Part shown: positions 52,444-60,202 of the stretch, in pieces
Numbering within the stretch: the first letter of the stretch is position 1
Layout of the letters: each line of letters begins with the position of its first letter
Source: an uncultured Christensenella sp.
GTDB taxonomy: Bacteria > Bacillota > Clostridia > Christensenellales > CAG-917
Assembly (NCBI GenBank): GCA_910578325.1
Contig: CAJTQT010000005.1
Coordinates: 1 to 64,000, forward strand
Reading direction: 5' to 3'
DNA length: 64,000 nt
Notes under the pieces: model-generated
Told to the model about the DNA's origin: nothing
What the model saw: the letters and a program-made list of their open reading frames with translations, nothing else
Database searches by the model: none
Translations under genes and position numbers: made by a program

Positions 52444-54846
52444 ATGCTTAACGTGAAAAAAAGAGACGGAAACGTGGTTCCGTTCAATCTGAACAAAATC
52501 AAAATCGCAATCGAAAAAGCCTTTGTCGCGGTCGGCAAAAATTACAGCGACGACATCATCGATATGCTGGCTCTGCGCGTCACCGCGGACTTCAACAGCA
52601 AGGTCAAAGACGATATCGTCACGGTCGAAGACGTTCAGGACTCGGTTGAAGTTGTTCTCATTCAGACAAGTTACGTAGAGGTCGCAAAGGCTTACATTCT
52701 TTACAGAAAGCAACATCAGAAACTCCGCGACATAAGCGCGACTACCCTCGACTATAAAAACACGGTTGACAATTATCTCAAAGTCAACGACTGGCGCGTT
52801 AAGGAAAATTCTACGGTATCGTACTCCGTCGGCGGACTCATTCTTTCAAACTCGGGAGCAGTTACTGCAAACTACTGGCTCAGCGAAATCTACGACGACG
52901 AAATAGCAAACGCGCACCGCGAAGCGCAGATCCACCTGCACGACCTCAGTATGCTCACGGGCTACTGCGCCGGCTGGTCGCTTAAACAACTTATAAAGGA
53001 AGGTCTCGGCGGTATCCCCGGCAAAATCACTTCATCGCCCGCGTCGCATCTCTCCACCCTCTGCAACCAGATGGTAAACTTCCTCGGAATTATGCAGAAC
53101 GAATGGGCAGGCGCACAGGCATTCTCCTCTTTTGATACGTATCTTGCGCCCTTTGTAAAGGTGGACAATCTCTCCTATAAAGAAGTTAAGCAATGCATTC
53201 AGTCCTTTATATACGGCGTAAACACTCCCTCCCGCTGGGGCACGCAGGCTCCCTTTACGAATATCACGCTCGACTGGGTAGTACCCAACGACCTTGCGGA
53301 ACTCCCCGCAATCGTCGGCGGCAAAGAGATGGATTTCAAGTATAAAGACTGCGCCGAAGAGATGCGTATGGTCAATAAGGCGTTCATCGAAATAATGATT
53401 GAAGGCGACGCCAACGGCAGAGGCTTCCAGTATCCCATTCCCACGTATTCGATTACAAAGGATTTCGACTGGTCGGACACCGAAAACAACCGTCTTCTCT
53501 TTACGATGACATCCAAATACGGCACTCCGTATTTCTCCAACTATATAAACAGCGATATGGAGCCGAGCGACGTCCGCAGTATGTGCTGCCGTCTGCGCCT
53601 CGACCTCAGAGAACTGCGCAAAAAATCGGGCGGATTTTTCGGAAGCGGCGAATCTACTGGTTCCGTCGGCGTCGTTACGATAAACATTCCCCGTATAGCG
53701 TACATCGCAACCACGGAGCAGGAATTCTTCAAAGAACTCGAAAGGCTGATGAATATCGCCGCGCGTTCTCTCAAAATCAAGCGCAACGTCATCACAAAAC
53801 TGCTTGACGAAGGTCTGTATCCTTATACTAAGAGATACCTCGGCACCTTCAACAACCACTTCTCGACAATCGGACTTGTCGGTATGAACGAGGCGTGTCT
53901 GAACGCTCGCTGGGTAGGAAAAGACCTTACGCAAAAGGAAGCGCAGGAGTTTACTCAAAAAACGCTCAACTTTATGCGCGATAAACTCAGCGATTATCAG
54001 GAAGAATACGGCGACCTCTACAACCTTGAAGCGACTCCTGCGGAATCCACTTCGTACAGACTCGCAAAGCACGACAGAGCCAAATTCCCGAATATCATCT
54101 GCGCAAAGAGTATGGACAACGTTCCCTACTATACGAACAGTTCCCACCTGCCCGTCGGATACACTGCGGATATCTTCTCCGCTCTCGACATTCAGGACGA
54201 GTTGCAGACGCTCTATACATCGGGCACGGTATTCCACGCCTTCCTCGGTCAGAAACTCGACAGTTGGCAGGCGGCGGCTAACCTTGTACGTAAAATCGCA
54301 GAGAATTACAAACTCCCCTACTACACGCTCTCGCCCACATATTCGATATGCGCCGACCACGGCTATCTCGAAGGCGAACAGTACAGTTGCCCCATCTGCG
54401 GCAAAAAGACGGAAGTTTACAGTCGTATAACAGGCTACTACCGCCCTGTTCAGAACTGGAACGACGGCAAGATTGCCGAATTCAAAGAGCGTAAAGTATA
54501 TGATATCGCGACGTCTCAGTATCACGGCAAAGAAATCAGCGAATTTGTATGCACCGACGTCGCTCCTATGGTTGCCGCCACGCCGAAACAGGCAACTGTG
54601 GAATCTATCAACCCATCCGACATTCTCATCTTTACGACAAAAACCTGCCCCAACTGCAAAATGGCTAAGTCGATGTTGGAGAAAGCGGGCATCGTATATA
54701 AAGTTATCGACGCCGAAGACAACAAGGACCAAACCGTCGCTTTCGGTGTCAAAAAAGCGCCTACCCTCCTCGTTCCGAACGGAAACGGCTATGACGTTTA
54801 TGACAACGCCAGCAAAATCAAAGGCTATATCGAGAGCGTAAAGTAA
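52444..54846 (+). CDS. nrdD: Anaerobic ribonucleoside-triphosphate reductase fused to a glutaredoxin-like domain
   Basis: 800 aa. An N-terminal ATP-cone (about 1-90, VKKRDGNVVPFNLNKIKIAI) senses ATP/dATP. The catalytic barrel follows (from about 110), with a zinc region CADHGYLEGEQYSCPICG and the glycyl radical site RITGYY (Gly664). The C-terminal ~75 residues (about 727-800) are an added glutaredoxin/thioredoxin fold with CPNC (735-738) and the cis-Pro KKAPTLLVP. The usual enzyme ends soon after the glycyl site, so this is a fusion supplying its own thiol reductant. The activase gene nrdG is not in the window. trxB follows. Confidence 0.95.
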   Translation: MLNVKKRDGNVVPFNLNKIKIAIEKAFVAVGKNYSDDIIDMLALRVTADFNSKVKDDIVTVEDVQDSVEVVLIQTSYVEVAKAYILYRKQHQKLRDISATTLDYKNTVDNYLKVNDWRVKENSTVSYSVGGLILSNSGAVTANYWLSEIYDDEIANAHREAQIHLHDLSMLTGYCAGWSLKQLIKEGLGGIPGKITSSPASHLSTLCNQMVNFLGIMQNEWAGAQAFSSFDTYLAPFVKVDNLSYKEVKQCIQSFIYGVNTPSRWGTQAPFTNITLDWVVPNDLAELPAIVGGKEMDFKYKDCAEEMRMVNKAFIEIMIEGDANGRGFQYPIPTYSITKDFDWSDTENNRLLFTMTSKYGTPYFSNYINSDMEPSDVRSMCCRLRLDLRELRKKSGGFFGSGESTGSVGVVTINIPRIAYIATTEQEFFKELERLMNIAARSLKIKRNVITKLLDEGLYPYTKRYLGTFNNHFSTIGLVGMNEACLNARWVGKDLTQKEAQEFTQKTLNFMRDKLSDYQEEYGDLYNLEATPAESTSYRLAKHDRAKFPNIICAKSMDNVPYYTNSSHLPVGYTADIFSALDIQDELQTLYTSGTVFHAFLGQKLDSWQAAANLVRKIAENYKLPYYTLSPTYSICADHGYLEGEQYSCPICGKKTEVYSRITGYYRPVQNWNDGKIAEFKERKVYDIATSQYHGKEISEFVCTDVAPMVAATPKQATVESINPSDILIFTTKTCPNCKMAKSMLEKAGIVYKVIDAEDNKDQTVAFGVKKAPTLLVPNGNGYDVYDNASKIKGYIESVK

Positions 54847-54904
54847 TAAAACAAATATATTTACTAAACGCAGTTTTCGGTCTTCCGACTTAAAAATTTA
54901 CATT

Positions 54905-54934
54905 CTTTCGCCAAAAGTACGCTTTTGGCGAAAG
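54905..54934 (+). promoter_or_regulatory. Intergenic hairpin between nrdD and trxB
   Basis: CTTTCGCCAAAAG (54905-54917) and CTTTTGGCGAAAG (54922-54934) are perfect 13-base arms around a 4-base loop. No T run follows, so it looks like a processing or stability element inside the operon rather than a full terminator. Confidence 0.55.
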
Positions 54935-54949
54935 CCTTAAAAGGAACTT

Positions 54950-55888
54950 ATGGAAAAATTCGATATTATAATTATAGGAGCTGGTCCTGCGGGTATGACC
55001 GCCGCGCTGAACTGTCTCAGAGCGGGCAAAACAGTTCTTGTTCTCGAAAGCGAAAGTTTCGGCGGACAGATTTCATTTTCGCCGCGCGTAGAGAACTTTC
55101 CCACCTATCAACAGGTCAGCGGCTCCGATTTAATGGATAAACTCTACGAACAGATTTCCGAGTGGGGCGCGCGAATAGAACTCGAACGCGCTGAAAAAAT
55201 CGAAAAAACGGATAACGGTTTCTGCGTGACAACAGACTACGCCCAGTACAAATGCATTTCCGTCATACTTGCAACAGGAGTGAAACCCCGTCATATCGGA
55301 ATCCCTCGCGAGGAAGAACTCATCGGAAGCGGCGTAAGTTATTGCGCTCTTTGCGACGGCGCGTTCTATGCCGACGAAGAAGTTGCCGTTATAGGAGACG
55401 CCAACACCGCAATTCAGTACGCCATCGTGCTAAGCGGATATTGCAAACACGTACACGTCTGCGCTCTCTTCGACAAACTCTTTGCGGACAAGGCAATTAC
55501 GGACGTTCTGCTTGCGCGCAATAACGTTTCGGTAAACTACCGTCTTGCTCTAAAAGAGTTCCTCGGCAAAGACGAACTCAGCGGATTGCGTTTTGAAAAT
55601 ACCGTCACCGAAGAACAAGTCACGATAGACTGCAAGTGCGCGTTTATATGTATAGGACAGATTCCGAATAACAAAGCGTTTGAGGACTTGGTTCAACTCG
55701 ATCCGGCAGGCTATATCGTTTCCGACGAAAGTTGCAAAACCTCCTGCGACGGCATATTCGTTGCAGGCGACTGCCGCACAAAACATATTCGCCAACTCGT
55801 AACCGCGGCAAGCGACGGATCTATCGCCGCTTTCAACGCCTGTAAATACGTCGACGAAGTAAACGCGCACAAATGCGTTATGTATTAA
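54950..55888 (+). CDS. trxB: Thioredoxin reductase-like flavoprotein
   Basis: 312 aa, the normal TrxB size. The FAD-binding loop is IIIGAGPAGMTAA; the redox pair is Cys132-Ala-Leu-Cys135 (CALC, against CATC in most TrxB). The NAD(P)H-binding motif VIGDANTAIQYA departs from the usual GGGDSA, so coenzyme preference may differ. The C-terminal FVAGDCRTKHIRQLVTAASDG matches the family. Position after the NrdD-glutaredoxin fusion suggests that it rereduces the fused CPNC domain. Confidence 0.9.
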   Translation: MEKFDIIIIGAGPAGMTAALNCLRAGKTVLVLESESFGGQISFSPRVENFPTYQQVSGSDLMDKLYEQISEWGARIELERAEKIEKTDNGFCVTTDYAQYKCISVILATGVKPRHIGIPREEELIGSGVSYCALCDGAFYADEEVAVIGDANTAIQYAIVLSGYCKHVHVCALFDKLFADKAITDVLLARNNVSVNYRLALKEFLGKDELSGLRFENTVTEEQVTIDCKCAFICIGQIPNNKAFEDLVQLDPAGYIVSDESCKTSCDGIFVAGDCRTKHIRQLVTAASDGSIAAFNACKYVDEVNAHKCVMY

Positions 55889-55926
55889 ATTAATAATGCG
55901 CAAATAAAAGATGCAATCTGAAAAGA

Positions 55927-55958
55927 AAAAATCCACCGATTAATATCGGTGGATTTTT
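55927..55958. terminator. Bidirectional terminator
   Basis: AAAAATCCACCGAT (55927-55940) pairs with ATCGGTGGATTTTT (55945-55958) between the convergent trxB and the 221-aa gene. Confidence 0.9.
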
Positions 55959-55970
55959 ACTTGCTGAAAT

Positions 55971-56636
55971 TTATTTAATGAGTTCTATTAACGCTAGCGC
56001 GCGTTTGAGCCCCAACTTGCTGTTGACTTTAAATTGAAACGGCAAATCTTCATAGACCTTTTTGTGACCAGTATAAGTATGGGGTGTTTTCCCATCATTG
56101 AACTCGGGGGCATCGCAATCGAGAGGCAGATTTATGCGCAACGAAGTTCCTATAATCGTAATTTTGGCAATAATTTCTCCGTTTCTGCGGTATGTATCAC
56201 ACTGCTTGCTTATGCGACTTTTGATTTTCGGCTCGCCTTTTGCAGTGTCTGTAAGAGCCTCTTGCAATTTAGCGTATCTGTCTTTAAGCGTATCGCTCGA
56301 CAGCGCATATTTTTCGGCGAAGGTAAGACTTTTTCTCGTCGCTTTCTTTGCCATAACCTTATCATAATCAAATTTCTTGCCCAAAGAAGTGTTTTCCTGA
56401 ACAGGCTTTACACTGTCGCGCTTTTTCGGAGTGCGAACGGGAACTTCCGGTTTGACTGCGGGTTGTTCCGCGGGTTTTTGCGACGCTTTTTCATAGGCGT
56501 TTGCACAAGGTTGCGGAAGCGACTTATCGCAGAAAGCACAAAATTCGTATGAACCGCAGGTGTCGTGCCCGCACGATTCGCTGTCATACCATTTTTTCAA
56601 ATCGATCATTCCCTGCAACTGAAATTTGTTCATCAT
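55971..56636 (-). CDS. Hypothetical protein with N-terminal cysteines
   Basis: 221 aa. The first ~45 residues have a Cys/His set (ESCGHDTCGSYEFCAFCDKS) that looks metal-binding. A Pro/Glu/Lys linker follows. The C-terminal ~130 residues (SLTFAEKYALSSDTLKDRYA, KSRISKQCDTYRRN, IAKITIIGTSLRINLPLD, FQFKVNSKLGLKRAL) form a domain I have seen only as an uncharacterised one in clostridia. It is basic and could bind nucleic acid. GGAGG lies about ten bases before the ATG pair. Confidence 0.72.
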   Translation of the reverse strand: MMNKFQLQGMIDLKKWYDSESCGHDTCGSYEFCAFCDKSLPQPCANAYEKASQKPAEQPAVKPEVPVRTPKKRDSVKPVQENTSLGKKFDYDKVMAKKATRKSLTFAEKYALSSDTLKDRYAKLQEALTDTAKGEPKIKSRISKQCDTYRRNGEIIAKITIIGTSLRINLPLDCDAPEFNDGKTPHTYTGHKKVYEDLPFQFKVNSKLGLKRALALIELIK

Positions 56637-56715
56637 AATCCTAAGTCCTCCCGTTTATAGCGATAGATTGCCGAAAATCGCATCTACCGCGTTTAAAGCC
56701 TCATAAATCAGTCAT

Positions 56716-56745
56716 ATTATACGAAACTTAATGCGCTTTGTCCAA
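56716..56745 (-). promoter_or_regulatory. Promoter of the 221-aa protein gene
   Basis: On the minus strand, TTGGAC (56740-56745), 18 bases, TATAAT (56716-56721). The rest of the 307-base gap holds the tRNA promoter and nothing else recognisable. Confidence 0.5.
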
Positions 56746-56900
56746 TGTTTGTGACAGTGTTTTCAATAAAAATATAATATTCTCGCAAAATGTCATTTTA
56801 TCGAAACTCTAACCGCATATTTTTGCGACAACGATAATTCTATCCGCTCAGATAAAAACAGAAGCATAAACATAGAAGAATTGCAACTTGCCACAGTTGC

Positions 56901-56929
56901 TTGTCAAAATCGGCTTGCTGGTTTATAAT
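56901..56929 (+). promoter_or_regulatory. Promoter of tRNA-Arg
   Basis: TTGTCA (56901-56906), 17 bases, TATAAT (56924-56929). It lies 14 bases before the mature 5' end. A GCAACT/AGTTGC palindrome (56883-56900) precedes it. Confidence 0.75.
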
Positions 56930-56943
56930 ATAAAAACGCATAC

Positions 56944-57018
56944 GCTTCCGTAGTTAAATGGATATAACAGCCCCCTCCTAAGGGGCCGTTGTGGGTTCGA
57001 TTCCCGCCGGGAGTACCA
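56944..57018 (+). tRNA. tRNA-Arg (anticodon CCU)
   Basis: 75 bases with encoded CCA. Acceptor arms GCTTCCG/CGGGAGT (with G-U pairs), D-arm GTTA/TAAC, anticodon stem GCCCC/GGGGC around CTCCTAA (anticodon CCT), T-arm GTGGG/CCCGC around TTCGATT. It reads AGG codons. tRNA-Arg(CCU) is a frequent attachment site for integrative elements, and an accessory cluster begins directly beyond its terminator. Confidence 0.95.
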
Positions 57019-57054
57019 AAAGGAAAGCGCACTGTTCTGTGCGCTTTCCTTTTT
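57018..57054 (+). terminator. Terminator after tRNA-Arg
   Basis: AAAGGAAAGCGCAC pairs with GTGCGCTTTCCTTT around a 6-base loop, followed by T residues. Confidence 0.9.
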
Positions 57055-57101
57055 AATGTGAAAAACTCGGAATCCTGACAACATATTCATCACTGAGATT
57101 A

Positions 57102-57581
57102 TTATTCGTCATCCTCATCGACATCGACGTCGTCATCGTCGGGGTCATAGTAGCAGTAACCGACGTCATCCTCATCGCCCTCATCCTCATCATCAGCGTC
57201 ATCATCGTCGTCATCATTAAATAGACTTTCTTCCAGCATCGCAAAAATTTCTTTGCGCCGACGTTCTAAATCCTCGCGTGATTGACGGAGCAGGATTTCC
57301 TGAGAATCTTCTTCCTGTATTTGACCGCTTGAATCATCCAGCGGTTTTTCGGATCGTTTTTTAGCCGCAGATCTCTTTCTTTGAGATATGCTGTTTATTG
57401 AAATCTGGACAACATCAAAGTACAACCCGGAATCGTATTTTATAAAATTCTCGTTTTCCAGACTCTGGATGGCTTTTCGTGCGTCGGCATACGAAAGGTT
57501 GAAGTGGCTTTGCACCTGCGGCACAGTTATCCTTTCAAATTGTTCTATGTAAGTTTTTATATCGTTGTACGTGATTTTCAT
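57102..57581 (-). CDS. Winged-helix protein with polyacidic tail
   Basis: 159 aa from the ATG at 57581 (GGAGA at good spacing; ATG 57590 overlaps the previous stop). Residues ~1-55 look like a winged helix (TVPQVQSHFNLSYADARKAI then LENENFIKYDSGLYF), similar in pattern to the DNA-reading gamma domain of FtsK. A basic linker (QRKRSAAKKRSEK) and a helix follow. The last ~50 residues are almost all Asp and Glu, broken by GYCYYDP. The tail could mimic DNA or hold a partner's basic face. It is last in the cluster, right behind the VirD4-like gene. Confidence 0.75.
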   Translation of the reverse strand: MKITYNDIKTYIEQFERITVPQVQSHFNLSYADARKAIQSLENENFIKYDSGLYFDVVQISINSISQRKRSAAKKRSEKPLDDSSGQIQEEDSQEILLRQSREDLERRRKEIFAMLEESLFNDDDDDDADDEDEGDEDDVGYCYYDPDDDDVDVDEDDE

Positions 57582-57586
57582 AGTTT

Positions 57587-59281
57587 TCATCTCCAGGTCG
57601 GTTTCTTTTTGAGTTTAAAAGTATAGGTGTACTTGTCGTCAAACGGGTCTACCTTGGGGGCAGAAACTATATCCCCCTCAGTTTTTATCGGTAGAAGTTC
57701 CTTACACTTATAGTAGCGTTCCAGTTTCGAAAGAAATGTGTATCCGCTGTTTAAAACACTTATGATTGCCTCCCCTTCTTGCAAAGATGATAATTTGCTA
57801 ATCGGCACTAACGGGATTGTCTCAAGCGCGTAGTTTTCTATATGATCCTTGTCTCCTCCGTTGAGTGCGCTCAAAGGAGAAAGGATTGTGGTTTTGCCGC
57901 ACTCCTTAGACACTGCTTCCAAAGTATCGTAGTTTCCGCTGCCTAAAAAGATACGCACGGAGATGTTATCCTTAATGATTTCGGCAGTATTTCTACCATA
58001 CACGTTTTCGAGTTGTGCATAACTTTGAATTGCAAGAGTAAAGTAGATCTCACGTCCCCTGCAAGCAGATATGACATTTTCGAAGCGATAAAGGGGCGGC
58101 AACTGCGCAAATTCGTCAAGGAGGAAATACCATGGCCTCTTGAGTCTACCGCCCATCTCATTTGCCTTGCCGATCAGAAATACGTACAACTGTTGGATGA
58201 ACAATGAGATCAGCGAGTACGATTCCGGCTCCTCATCTTTGTAGATGATGAACAGTGCAACTGGCTTATCAGTTATTAGATCGTCGAACTCGAATGAATT
58301 GCAGGAGGTGATATGCCTGATAGCAGGGTCACGGAACGGTGCTAAAATAGTGGCTGCTACGGACATAAAACTGCTCGCTGTTGTTGGAGCGTAGACTAAA
58401 AAATTATTGCGCGCATTTTGCAATGCCTTTGAGTCAGGATTCCTCTTCGTAAGGTACTCACATTTGCGCTCCTCTGAGATTCCTAAACTATCAAACATAT
58501 CGATTAGTGTAGACATATTAAAGGTTTCTTCAGTGATCAGATTTTCAGATATAGACGTCTCTGCTCTGGAGTCTTCAAGGAGACAATACACTAAACTCAG
58601 AAGCCCCTGCCTGCTACCTTCTTCCCAGATCCGATCATTCGGGCTTCCGGACGGCGGCGAAATCATTCGGATGAAGGACGAGATTTTTCTTTCGACGTCA
58701 TCAAGCATAATCTTTCGGAGTTTTTTTATGTTGCGATCTAACGTACGCTGATCTTGATACACAACGCCTTGAAAGCGATTTCTGGGTCCGTCTTCGGTTT
58801 CAACAATTTCAACTTCTTCTTCAAGATTATACGCGCGATGATATGACCGGTATATATCGGTCATTGGATTATAACAATCAGATTCTTGCAGGTCTCGAGT
58901 ATTTATGGTAATATCACGATATCCTTTGTTTTTAAGTTTGCCCTCACAACTCTTCTTGATTTCGCCCTTGCAATCTGGGGCAAATATATTTTTTTCCTGT
59001 TCGATATCTGAGTTGACTTGCGGGATGAAGCATTGCGTTGTCTTGCCCACGCCGGTCCCCGCCACGACCAAACAATGGCAATCATTCGGGGTGTATAGTT
59101 GACGCAACTTTCCGTTGTAATAAAAATTCGCGATCAAGACTCCTAGTCTTTGTTTAGGACTCAATTCGACGTAATAGACGGAAGGCATTTTTGTCAATTC
59201 AAAAAATTTTTTTTCATAGTATGAAAGCAATTTTGTATTCTCATACTGTTTAGTAAGGCTTTCAAGCATATTTGTTGTCAT
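57587..59281 (-). CDS. VirD4/TraG-type coupling ATPase without membrane anchor
   Basis: 564 aa. Walker A GTGVGKTT (75-82) and Walker B LLDEFAQL (387-394). The family pattern AIQSYAQLENVYGRNTAEII, then ISVRIFLGSGNYDTLEAVSK, is typical of type IV coupling proteins that pump DNA or proteins. Unlike VirD4, the N-terminal ~65 residues are polar and no membrane helix is seen, so another subunit would have to bring it to the membrane. Ribosome site GGAGG. No relaxase or channel ATPase (VirB4) lies in the visible part of the cluster. Confidence 0.9.
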   Translation of the reverse strand: MTTNMLESLTKQYENTKLLSYYEKKFFELTKMPSVYYVELSPKQRLGVLIANFYYNGKLRQLYTPNDCHCLVVAGTGVGKTTQCFIPQVNSDIEQEKNIFAPDCKGEIKKSCEGKLKNKGYRDITINTRDLQESDCYNPMTDIYRSYHRAYNLEEEVEIVETEDGPRNRFQGVVYQDQRTLDRNIKKLRKIMLDDVERKISSFIRMISPPSGSPNDRIWEEGSRQGLLSLVYCLLEDSRAETSISENLITEETFNMSTLIDMFDSLGISEERKCEYLTKRNPDSKALQNARNNFLVYAPTTASSFMSVAATILAPFRDPAIRHITSCNSFEFDDLITDKPVALFIIYKDEEPESYSLISLFIQQLYVFLIGKANEMGGRLKRPWYFLLDEFAQLPPLYRFENVISACRGREIYFTLAIQSYAQLENVYGRNTAEIIKDNISVRIFLGSGNYDTLEAVSKECGKTTILSPLSALNGGDKDHIENYALETIPLVPISKLSSLQEGEAIISVLNSGYTFLSKLERYYKCKELLPIKTEGDIVSAPKVDPFDDKYTYTFKLKKKPTWR

Positions 59282-59284
59282 ACA

Positions 59285-60058
59285 TTATCCTCCGAATCCT
59301 AATTTTCCAACTTTGGTAAACTCGGTTGAGAACATCTCACAGCGCACCGTCTTTTGTTCTTCTAATTTGAGCAGCGATTCAATATCGTTATCAATTGTGT
59401 CTTCAGTGCCTTTATAATGGCGCTTTAATGCAGTATAGACGTCTTCGTCGCCTATGTACCTGTTTTTAACAAGAGTGTAAAGTCTGCTCAAATAGGTCTC
59501 TTTATTCTTTCTGTCAAAGTATAATGCAAAAATGTACCCATCGATATCTATCCACTCGTTCAAGCGCGATAGCAGCGCCTCTTCTTTCTGCTTATTATGT
59601 TTAAGGACGATCTCCTCTGACATCAGAAAGAACACCATATTCATTGCAAGTACAACGCCCTGGCCTGCTTGTACCATCAGGTTATTAAGCCTGTCGGAAC
59701 GCAGTTCCAACTGCGACGACTCGGCAACAATCCCTGCTCCCACGCAATCGGATATCGCCGCGCTTTTTACTAAAAGCAATTCCAGTTCTTTTTGTTGCAA
59801 AGGCATAGGCAAATTATTCTCTGTGAGATATTGCACTATACGCTGTGTCTGCGCGCACTGCTGTGCAGTGGATACATCCCGCAGATTTTCGCAGACCTCA
59901 TACAGTTCATCTGCTTCTTTTTTATCCACAGTATATACTTCTCCGAGTTTTTTAAATGCGCACTGCCTTTGCGCATCGGTCATAAGGTCTTCCAAAATGG
60001 CATTCATCCTAAAGTATTGCCTCAAGAATTTTTCTGTCAGTATATCGACATCTTTCAT
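59285..60058 (-). CDS. Hypothetical helical protein of the VirD4-AAA cluster
   Basis: 257 aa from the ATG at 60058, preceded by AAGGAG (an upstream ATG at 60106 has none). Mostly helical and charged. One weakly hydrophobic stretch (about residues 128-150, QAGQGVVLAMNMVFFLMS) might be buried or touch the membrane. No motif is recognised. The stop lies three bases before the VirD4-like gene, so both are cotranscribed. Confidence 0.75.
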   Translation of the reverse strand: MKDVDILTEKFLRQYFRMNAILEDLMTDAQRQCAFKKLGEVYTVDKKEADELYEVCENLRDVSTAQQCAQTQRIVQYLTENNLPMPLQQKELELLLVKSAAISDCVGAGIVAESSQLELRSDRLNNLMVQAGQGVVLAMNMVFFLMSEEIVLKHNKQKEEALLSRLNEWIDIDGYIFALYFDRKNKETYLSRLYTLVKNRYIGDEDVYTALKRHYKGTEDTIDNDIESLLKLEEQKTVRCEMFSTEFTKVGKLGFGG

Positions 60059-60123
60059 TTTTATGCTTCTCCTTTTTTTATTGATGGTACTATGATATAA
60101 CATCAATCCGCAGTTACTGAATT

Positions 60124-60196
60124 ACGGTTCTTTTTTATAATTCTGTCGGCATCGATTCAAAAATGCAACGGCTAAGAACTACGAAAAAAGAACCGT
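60124..60196. repeat. Inverted repeat with 47-base loop
   Basis: ACGGTTCTTTTTT (60124-60136) and AAAAAAGAACCGT (60184-60196) are perfect arms in the 144-base gap between the InlB-type gene and the helical-protein gene. It could be a terminator/attenuator splitting the cluster into two units. Confidence 0.65.
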
Positions 60197-60202
60197 TTGA
60201 CG

